Of a stretch of 35,148 nt of DNA, positions 30,501 to 35,148 are shown piece by piece; the stretch's first letter is position 1, and each line of letters opens with the position of its first letter. The notes under the pieces were generated by a model. That model had not been told where the DNA came from, made no database searches, and saw only the letters and a list, made by a program, of their open reading frames with translations. A program made the translations under genes and the position numbers. The stretch comes from Chloroflexota bacterium (GTDB lineage Bacteria > Chloroflexota > Limnocylindria > QHBO01): the NCBI GenBank assembly GCA_013816405.1, contig JACDEL010000025.1, positions 1 to 35,148 on the forward strand, given 5' to 3'.

Positions 30501-31005
30501 ACAGCAGGTCCGAATAAACGCACATCTGCAGGAGGGCGCCTCCCTTCACGTGGCGGGCGAGCTTGGTGTCGGCCACCTCGTAGTGGTAGCTGCCGAGGTG
30601 GCTGCCGGCATCTGGCTCGTCCACCCGCAGCAGGAAGTCCGCGTATCCCAGCCAGCTTCCATCGAACAAGGTCGCCTGATAGATCACATCGGCGCCGTCG
30701 CGCATATGCCGCCGGGTCAACGCCCCATCAAGCTCGATCTCGGCGAGGGTGCTGCGAGGCGCATCGGGACCGCGATCGACCCGACCCTCGACGACGACCC
30801 GGCCCTGTCGCTGCAGGTGCGCGAGGTACTTCCGCTCGTGTTCGAGCCCGCGCCTTTGCAGCACGTCGAGCTCGGGGTCATCCCGCTTGGGACGCGTGAG
30901 GCCAGTCTCGAAGACAGCACGCTCCAGGGTCGTCAGGTGCTCACATTCGAGGTATCCGACCAGGTCGCTGGCGCTGTAGACGACGGTGCCGTCGAGATCC
31001 TGCAT
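27502..31005 (-). CDS. Dna2-like helicase with N-terminal RecB-type nuclease (TM0106 family)
   Basis: 1167 aa. The N-terminal part is a RecB/Cas4-like nuclease: GYADFLLRV, YEVADTKLARHVK (the D...ExK core) and QMCVYSDLL (the QxxxY motif). Cys21 with Cys233-x2-Cys236-x5-Cys242 (HCGVCRWNGYC) reproduces the C...CxxCx5C iron-sulfur staple of AddB, Cas4 and Dna2. The middle resembles TM0106-family predicted exonuclease sequence. The C-terminal third is a superfamily 1 helicase of the Dna2/Upf1 kind, with Walker A QGPPGSGKT at about 763-771, DEAG at about 877, GDPQQL at about 900 and a C-terminal TSRGRCLAIVIA. Likely role: DNA end or flap processing in repair. -10 TAGGCT lies 9 nt before the ATG. 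Confidence 0.92.
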   Translation of the reverse strand: MQDLDGTVVYSASDLVGYLECEHLTTLERAVFETGLTRPKRDDPELDVLQRRGLEHERKYLAHLQRQGRVVVEGRVDRGPDAPRSTLAEIELDGALTRRHMRDGADVIYQATLFDGSWLGYADFLLRVDEPDAGSHLGSYHYEVADTKLARHVKGGALLQMCVYSDLLSRIQGRMPEMMHVALGGSGHRVESHRLEDYLAYFRSVKQRFEAAVATDQPLVYPLEVTPEPVSHCGVCRWNGYCTALRRDADHLSLVAGMRSDVARRLSDAGIGTFSALAALEAPLPVVAKVGDVVLTNLHQQARLQHQSRALAKPLYEFLPLETNRGLAGLPTPSAGDLFFDMEGDPFAEDEGLEYLFGVWEQGGFHTWWAHDTAEEKLAFEGFMDFVMDRWRADPTMHVYHYAAYERGRIGMLATRHATREVEVDRFLRGELFVDLFAIVRQALRIGVDSYSIKKLEALYDLRRDVALQDAGSSVVAYEAYILSVSEGTADQSILDQIHDYNRDDCRSNFELRAWLEDRRAELAQRSGGAVPRREAKVEELERELGPDDRRRRDLADRLRMSPASLSDAPVRRLLGDLLEWHRREENVEWWAFYERCGQSDEQLVDDEESIGQLEWTAEVDRPRQSVRHRYRFDPEQPYRLKPGDEPFNPVTQRAAGKIVELDALHGTLDLEWGVRAPRPHPTSLIPKKPLVATEQKGALERLALRVEASGLRGDGPLQASREFLLGLPPRAGQPVGAALVQPGEDSNAAARRLAVVLDQTTLPIQGPPGSGKTFTGAQMILELVRAGRQIGIVAFTHHAIENLLDEVMAHAAGARQTISAIRKVDKEDEPPADCGYACTGDNAEVRVALASGQVQVAAGTAWLWSRPEFESSIDTLFVDEAGQMSLANVLAVAGAARNLILLGDPQQLSQVKKGAHPEGAGASSLEYVLAGDPVIDPARGVFLAETWRLHPDVNAFTSAAFYKGELKSAPSAARQSLEAPGPMTGTGVRWVPITHADNHNTSEEEAAAAVELYQNLLAGMWTNANGEVRPITPEDLLVIAPYNAQVELLAERLRTVALQAPAGPREARVATVDKIQGQQGAVAIYSMATSSQAEMPRSIEFLYSLNRLNVATSRGRCLAIVIASPELLKVRVHTPLQMRLANALCRFVEVAATQVASAQQPQEVAR

Positions 31006-31014
31006 GCGTCTCGA

Positions 31015-31020
31015 AGCCTA
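31015..31020 (-). promoter_or_regulatory. -10 hexamer TAGGCT of the nuclease/helicase
   Basis: TAGGCT on the minus strand, 9 nt before the ATG at 31005; identical to the hexamer of the next minus-strand gene. Confidence 0.4.
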
Positions 31021-31059
31021 GCCCTTCCGCGGGACAGGTCGCCTGTCGCGGGCCGCCGT

Positions 31060-31836
31060 TCAGCCCCCGACCGGCTCGCTTCGGACGATGCTGAGTGCCC
31101 AGCTGCAATCGGAGGTGACGCGCAGGAAGATGTCACCCACGAGTTCAGGATGAGCGGTGAAGAAGTCACCATAGAGACTGCCCGGCGCCGGCGCCGTGCC
31201 CAGCGTGGCCCGAATGGCCGGAACAGCGGTTCCGCTGCCTGGGACGAGGTCAGCGGAGAAGGCACAGCCGCCGCCTCCAGGCAGGACCACGGCAACCCAG
31301 CGCACCGCGTAGTTGGCATCCTGGATCGGTACCGGGCCGAACTCCCCGTTTCCCTCGTGCGCAAAACCGGCCACGATCGGGTTGAAGGGCAGCTCGAAGG
31401 TGGCCGGCGTCAGGTAAGGCGTGGGCATGAAGCCGGCCGCTACCCACCCTTCCTCGAAGGTTGGCTCGGCGGCGTCCGCGTCGCGGACCAGGTACCAGCC
31501 CCAGCTGTCGTTGCGCACCGGCCCGAGCTCGACCACGAGCTTGCTCCCGGTGGGAAGCAGGGTCAGCACGCCCTGGGTCAGCCCTGGTCCCTTGCGGACG
31601 CGCAGGCCCGAGGCATTCGTCTTCACGGTCGTCCCCGCGGTGAAGGTGGGGATGGCGTCGGCTCCGGGGGTCGGCGCCGGCGTGGCACTGGCCGGTGAGG
31701 CCGATGTCGAAGGCTGGACACTGACCAACTGCGAGGCGACCGCGCTCGACGATGGCGATGGGCTCGGCGATCCGAAGAGACAGCCCCCGAGCAGCAGGGT
31801 CGAGAGAGCCAGCGCGATCGGCGCGGGGCGTCGCAT
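31060..31836 (-). CDS. SH3b-domain lipoprotein
   Basis: 258 aa. The lipobox LLLGGC (Cys19) ends a typical signal peptide, followed by a Ser/Pro/Ala linker and a bacterial SH3 domain (TNASGLRVRKGPGLTQGVLTLLPTGSKLVV, then WGWYLVRD and GWVAAGFM). The C-terminal about 120 residues form another, unrecognised domain with two Cys (GGGCAFSA and SDCSWAL) that could make a disulfide. It should sit on the outer face of the membrane, perhaps binding cell-wall material. A leaderless start is supported by TAGGCT 6 nt upstream. It is divergent from msrB with 34 bp between starts. Confidence 0.88.
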   Translation of the reverse strand: MRRPAPIALALSTLLLGGCLFGSPSPSPSSSAVASQLVSVQPSTSASPASATPAPTPGADAIPTFTAGTTVKTNASGLRVRKGPGLTQGVLTLLPTGSKLVVELGPVRNDSWGWYLVRDADAAEPTFEEGWVAAGFMPTPYLTPATFELPFNPIVAGFAHEGNGEFGPVPIQDANYAVRWVAVVLPGGGGCAFSADLVPGSGTAVPAIRATLGTAPAPGSLYGDFFTAHPELVGDIFLRVTSDCSWALSIVRSEPVGG

Positions 31837-31842
31837 GCACGC

Positions 31843-31863
31843 AGCCTAACGCAACGGTACGAT
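31843..31863. promoter_or_regulatory. Back-to-back leaderless promoters of the SH3b lipoprotein and msrB
   Basis: TAGGCT on the minus strand (plus 31843-31848), 6 nt from ATG 31836; TACGAT on the plus strand (31858-31863), 7 nt from ATG 31871. The two start codons are only 34 bp apart, so each promoter's -35 falls in or near the opposite gene. Confidence 0.5.
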
Positions 31864-31870
31864 TCCGGAC

Positions 31871-32275
31871 ATGAGCACCAAGACCAGCAAGACCGACACC
31901 GACTGGGTCCGCGACCTCACCCCCGAGCAGTTCCACGTCCTGCGCGAGAAGGGGACCGAGCGGGCATTCACCGGGGCCTACTGGGACGAGCATCGGCCAG
32001 GGGTGTACCGGTGCGCCGGCTGCGGCGCCGACCTGTTCACCTCAGACACCAAGTTCGACTCGCGCAGCGGCTGGCCAAGCTTCTACGCTCCCGCCGACCC
32101 CGCTGCCGTGGAGGTCGAGAGCGACCGGGCCTTCTTCATGGTGCGCAACGAGGTGCACTGCTCGGCCTGCGGGGGCCACCTTGGCCACGTCTTCGACGAC
32201 GGGCCGAACCCGACGGGCCTGCGCTACTGCATCAACTCTGCGGCCCTGAAGCTCGAGCCCAAGCCTGAGGAATAG
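31871..32275 (+). CDS. msrB: Peptide-methionine (R)-S-oxide reductase MsrB
   Basis: 134 aa, the usual length of a single MsrB domain. It reduces the R epimer of methionine sulfoxide in proteins. Zinc-binding pairs CAGCG and CSACG, the SGWPSFYAP motif, [12 protein letters not shown] and the catalytic Cys in [13 protein letters not shown] are all present. A resolving Cys in the usual place is not evident, so thioredoxin or another Cys must regenerate it. The start follows TACGAT by 7 nt. No msrA is adjacent. Confidence 0.96.
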   Translation: MSTKTSKTDTDWVRDLTPEQFHVLREKGTERAFTGAYWDEHRPGVYRCAGCGADLFTSDTKFDSRSGWPSFYAPADPAAVEVESDRAFFMVRNEVHCSACGGHLGHVFDDGPNPTGLRYCINSAALKLEPKPEE

Positions 32276-32284
32276 GGGACCTGA

Positions 32285-33847
32285 TCAGCGCACCTTGTCG
32301 GTCACATCGAGGAATGTGTAGATGTCCGACTGGTTGGGCCAGATGTAGTTTCGGTCGGGCAGCAGCGGCAGGTCCTGCCCGAACTCAGCATTGAAGAGGA
32401 CCCGGAACTGGTTGACCGGGGTCATGGTGCTGTAGAAGCCCGCCTCCTCCGGGTCCTTATCCGGCAGGTAAACGGCGTTGAGGATGCCGAACTTCTGCTT
32501 CAGGACCTCGGTTGAAGCGGTGGTCCAGTCGAAGCCACGCTCGTCGCGGCGGTATCCCTTCGGCCACGCGCCCTCGTCGCCAAGCAGCATGATGATCGGG
32601 CGCTCGGCCGCCGGGACGTCGAGGAGCTGATCGACCCAGGCAAGCATCTGCGTATTCGTGTATTTGAGCTGCTCCACGAACTGCTCCTCGTGGGTGAGCT
32701 CCCGCGCCTCCTCGGCGGTGATGAAGCTGCCATCGGGGTGGAAGACGTATGGCTCATGGTTGAGCGCCAGCTGGGTGTGGATGAACTTCGGACCGGCGAG
32801 GCTGGAGGCGCGCCGCAGCGAGCGCAGCTCGTAAAGGGTCTGGTTGTATCTGTTCAGCCGCCAGTCATAGGGTGCCTCCGTGCCGAGCTCCTCGAAGACG
32901 CGCAGGATCGTCGCCCGCTGCAGCACCGCGTCGAACTCCGAGGTCAGCTTGTCGTAGACATAGTTGATCTCGGCTGAGGGGTGCTGGCTCATCGGGCTCC
33001 AGAAGGTGCCGGCGTAGATGAAGCGGTAGCCGAGGCCATCGAGGAACGTCTGCACCTCGAACGGAGAGCTGAGCCCACGGTAGATCGGTCCCCAGTCGTT
33101 GGCCGCCTTCGCCTGCTTTCGGAGATCCGGGCCGTCGAGGTACTCGAGGTTGCGCGCCGATTGAATCGAAGGTGCCGTCTTCAGGTAGTTGGCGGTCGAA
33201 TCCTCGGCGATGTAGAAGCCTCGGTCGCGCAGCGCGTCGAGGAACGGAGAATTGTCGTAGTTGAAGTCAGCCTTGAGGACGCTGTTGGAGGCGTACTCCT
33301 CGAGGACGACCCAGTACACGTCGTGATGCGCAGCGTTCGACGTTTCGCCGGTGGCGGTGACCCCGGACCCGGTGTTGGCCGAGGTTGGCCGGACATTGAA
33401 GACGAATGCCCCGATGATCAGCAGGTTGAAGAGGAGCGCCAGCCCCGTGATCACGTTCAGCGGCAGCACGACGCGATTCGCCAGCGCATGGAAGCGCCAG
33501 ATGAATGACAGGCCGATGACGGCGATCAGCAGCCAGGCAATCAGCAAGACCCATTGTCCGAGGACCATCGTTCCGAGCCAGTCCCATGCCATCCCGTACG
33601 TGAAGAAGAGGACGAGGAGGAGCGTGCTGGCCAAGGCGGCCGCAGCCCACGCCCGGGTGAGAGCGCCGAGGATCCCCATCACGATCAGCGTCGCCACGAT
33701 GCAGATGGCGAGGGGAACAAAGATCTCTTCCGGGGCGATGGCCTCCTGCACGTTCTGGGCGTAGAGGAAGATCACCGGGTAGGCCGCCGCCAGAACCGGA
33801 TAGAGGGGGAGGCCAGGCAGCCGCCGAAGCCACGTCGGGGTGGTCAT
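32285..33847 (-). CDS. Membrane-anchored sulfatase-like (alkaline phosphatase superfamily) protein
   Basis: 520 aa. The N-terminal about 170 residues hold five hydrophobic helices (for example PLYPVLAAAYPVIFLYA, FVPLAICIVATLIVMGILGAL, AALASTLLLVLFFTYGM, WVLLIAWLLIAVIGLSFIW, VITGLALLFNLLIIGAFVFNV). The rest is an extracytoplasmic sulfatase-like domain: HDVYWVVLEEYAS at the place of the metal-site Asp, TANYLKTAPSIQSARNLEYLD at the place of the nucleophile Thr/Ser, and IIMLLGDEGAW in place of the usual DHG. The layout recalls LTA synthase-like phosphoglycerol or phosphoethanolamine transferases, but the metal ligands diverge, so enzyme activity is uncertain. The ATG at 33847 is taken at the start of the first helix. 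Confidence 0.82.
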   Translation of the reverse strand: MTTPTWLRRLPGLPLYPVLAAAYPVIFLYAQNVQEAIAPEEIFVPLAICIVATLIVMGILGALTRAWAAAALASTLLLVLFFTYGMAWDWLGTMVLGQWVLLIAWLLIAVIGLSFIWRFHALANRVVLPLNVITGLALLFNLLIIGAFVFNVRPTSANTGSGVTATGETSNAAHHDVYWVVLEEYASNSVLKADFNYDNSPFLDALRDRGFYIAEDSTANYLKTAPSIQSARNLEYLDGPDLRKQAKAANDWGPIYRGLSSPFEVQTFLDGLGYRFIYAGTFWSPMSQHPSAEINYVYDKLTSEFDAVLQRATILRVFEELGTEAPYDWRLNRYNQTLYELRSLRRASSLAGPKFIHTQLALNHEPYVFHPDGSFITAEEARELTHEEQFVEQLKYTNTQMLAWVDQLLDVPAAERPIIMLLGDEGAWPKGYRRDERGFDWTTASTEVLKQKFGILNAVYLPDKDPEEAGFYSTMTPVNQFRVLFNAEFGQDLPLLPDRNYIWPNQSDIYTFLDVTDKVR

Positions 33848-33909
33848 CGGCTCGGATTCTCGCACGGCGCGTCGTTGACCGTGGCCCGACGATCGGCGAT
33901 GCTGCGGTC

Positions 33910-34797
33910 GTGGTTGTGCCCACCATGGAGCTGAGCTTGCCCGATGGACGGTCGCTGGACGTCTTCCTCGACGGCCCGCCGACCGGTACGCCGCTGGTCT
34001 ATCACATGGGGACACCGTCCGCCGGCGGCCCGACCTTTCCGCCGGTCGTTGATGCCCTGGCGGAGCGCGGCCTCCGGTATGTCAGCTTCTCCCGTCCCGG
34101 CTACGGATCGTCGACGCGGCGGCCGGATCGCAGCGTGGCGGACGTGGTGGACGACACCGCAGCCGTCCTCGACGCCATTGAGGCTGAGCGCTGCCACGTG
34201 ATCGGTTGGTCGGGCGGGGGACCGCACGCCCTCGCCTGCGCAGCTCGGCTGCCGGAGCGGGTGATCAGCGTCGCGACCATCGGCAGCATCGCGCCCTACC
34301 CGGCCGAGGGGCTCGACTGGACCGCGGGGATGGGGGCCGAGAACATCGAGGAGTTTGCAGCGGCGCTGGCCGGCCCTGACGAGCTGATCGCGTTCAAGGA
34401 ACGAGCCGCTCCAGTGTTTCGGGCCGTGACGCCGGACCAGGTTGCGGACGCGTTCGGCGACCTCATCGACGACGTGGATCGCGGGTCCCTGACCGGTGCC
34501 TTCTCGGTGTGGATGGCGGATGTCATGCACGAGGCGCTGCGAATCGGCTACTGGGGCTGGTTCGACGACGACATGGCCTTCACAAAACCATGGGGATTCT
34601 CGCTGGACGAGATTCGCGTGCCCGTCTTCCTGTGGCAGGGGGGCCATGATCGGATGGTGCCCTTCGCCCACGGTGAGTGGCTGGCCGCTCACCTCCCGCA
34701 GGCGCGGGCCCGTCTCTTCCCTGAGCACGGTCACCTGACCCTGGCGGTCGACTCCATCCCTCGCATTGTCGACGAGATGGTGTCCGTGGACCGATGA
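33910..34797 (+). CDS. Alpha/beta hydrolase
   Basis: 295 aa. LVYHMGTPSAGGP is the oxyanion-hole strand region, GWSGGGPHALACAARLPERV carries the nucleophile Ser in GxSxG, GGHDRMVP supplies the Asp and PEHGHLTL the His, so the triad is complete. A cap domain of about 90 residues lies between the nucleophile and the Asp. The reaction (esterase, epoxide hydrolase, peptidase) cannot be told. The start is GTG 33910 or ATG 33925; GATGCT lies 6 nt before the GTG. The stop overlaps the next ATG (ATGA). Confidence 0.88.
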   Translation: MVVPTMELSLPDGRSLDVFLDGPPTGTPLVYHMGTPSAGGPTFPPVVDALAERGLRYVSFSRPGYGSSTRRPDRSVADVVDDTAAVLDAIEAERCHVIGWSGGGPHALACAARLPERVISVATIGSIAPYPAEGLDWTAGMGAENIEEFAAALAGPDELIAFKERAAPVFRAVTPDQVADAFGDLIDDVDRGSLTGAFSVWMADVMHEALRIGYWGWFDDDMAFTKPWGFSLDEIRVPVFLWQGGHDRMVPFAHGEWLAAHLPQARARLFPEHGHLTLAVDSIPRIVDEMVSVDR

Positions 34798-35148
34798 GGC
34801 TGCGCGCCGCCGTCATGCTGATGCTGGCGCTGACGGTGCTGAACCTCGCAGCGCCAGGAGGTGCTGCGGCGGCGGTTGCCAAGATAACCGGCGGGGCAGT
34901 GACGCCGAAGACGGGTACGACGGCCACCACCTTCCAATTCGCAGTTCACTTCGTCGGCACAAACACCGACCAGGCGGTCGCCGTCAGCGCATCCGTGGCC
35001 GGGCGGACGGTGCCGTTGTCCCTGTCGAGTGGCACCGCGCGGAACGGAACCTGGACCGGCCCGTCGACCCTTCCGGCGGGCAGCTGGACGGTGACCTATC
35101 AATCCACGAGCACCGGACTCACGAATCCGAGCTTCACCGTGCCAGGCC
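34794..35148 (+). CDS. Exported protein with beta-rich domain (3' end outside window)
   Basis: Starts ATGAGGCTGCGC within the hydrolase stop (ATGA overlap), so it is translationally coupled to it. The first 30 codons give a signal peptide (MRLRAAVMLMLALTVLNLAA, then APGGAAAAVAK). The mature part, from ITGGAVTPKTGTTATTFQFAVHFVGTN on, alternates strands and Ser/Thr turns (VAVSASVAGRTVPLSLSSG, GTWTGPSTLPAGSWTVTYQ) like an Ig-like surface domain. The gene runs off the window, so full length and anchor are unknown. Confidence 0.7.
   Translation, partial: MRLRAAVMLMLALTVLNLAAPGGAAAAVAKITGGAVTPKTGTTATTFQFAVHFVGTNTDQAVAVSASVAGRTVPLSLSSGTARNGTWTGPSTLPAGSWTVTYQSTSTGLTNPSFTVPG

Noticed and set aside
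1-35148. CRISPR arrays, rRNA, riboswitches, phage structural genes, complete insertion sequences
   Set aside because: None seen: no regularly spaced repeats with spacers, no rRNA-like stretches, no known riboswitch cores, and only a fragment of one transposase.

Overview
The window is one contiguous piece of a high-G+C bacterial chromosome. Several traits point to a Chloroflexota lineage of the Limnocylindria/Ellin6529 kind, or less likely an actinobacterium: high G+C, many genes with a TANNNT -10 hexamer only 6-10 nt before the start codon (leaderless mRNA), a helix-turn-helix/TPR regulator, DUF3090, a cyclase/NTPase/TPR regulator, and a Dna2-like helicase with a RecB-type nuclease domain. 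This placement is from family knowledge, not from a marker gene; no rRNA is present.

Layout. 1-2.4 kb: a GT1-type glycosyltransferase translationally coupled to a TetR regulator, facing the decayed C-terminal half of an HxlR/SCP2-type regulator. 2.6-6.5 kb: a stand-alone C-terminal domain otherwise known from ATPase regulators, a 21-bp tandem repeat/palindrome block, an unusual peroxiredoxin-phosphotransferase fusion, a coupled unknown protein and a MOSC protein. 6.5-10.6 kb: an MBL-fold hydrolase divergent from a class III cyclase/NTPase/TPR regulator. 10.5-10.9 kb: a small conserved protein gene and a possible small RNA.

10.9-18.2 kb: an intact tRNA-Val(GAC) and, 7,140 bp further on, a perfect 51-bp copy of its 3' part. 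These look like the ends of an integrated genomic island. It is gene-poor, has no visible integrase, and carries cargo (lipoprotein nucleoside hydrolase, O-methyltransferase, SRPBCC protein, lower-G+C NxxGxxAF-repeat protein, 4-TM protein) among broken genes (cyclase C-terminus, membrane-protein N-terminus, FtsX-type permease). 18.2-20.4 kb: a cupin gene flanked by a partial direct repeat, a YecM/VOC protein, and remnants of a transposase and a RibD/DHFR-like protein. From 20.4 kb on the density is normal: HD-GYP-like protein, LigD (phosphoesterase-ligase-polymerase order), HTH/TPR regulator, DUF3090, protein phosphatase, nuclease/helicase, SH3b lipoprotein, MsrB, membrane sulfatase-like protein, alpha/beta hydrolase and the start of an exported protein.

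The most interesting non-coding signals are (i) a three-copy repeat family (about 6.6, 13.2 and 16.2 kb). In two copies a fixed 14-nt spacer separates a conserved box from a 10-bp terminator hairpin whose stem bases change in compensating pairs, which suggests a structured RNA. (ii) A promoter with an internal palindrome directly behind the HTH/TPR gene, followed by about 110 nt of hairpins, which may be a small RNA. (iii) The contrast between leaderless backbone genes and Shine-Dalgarno-led cargo genes.
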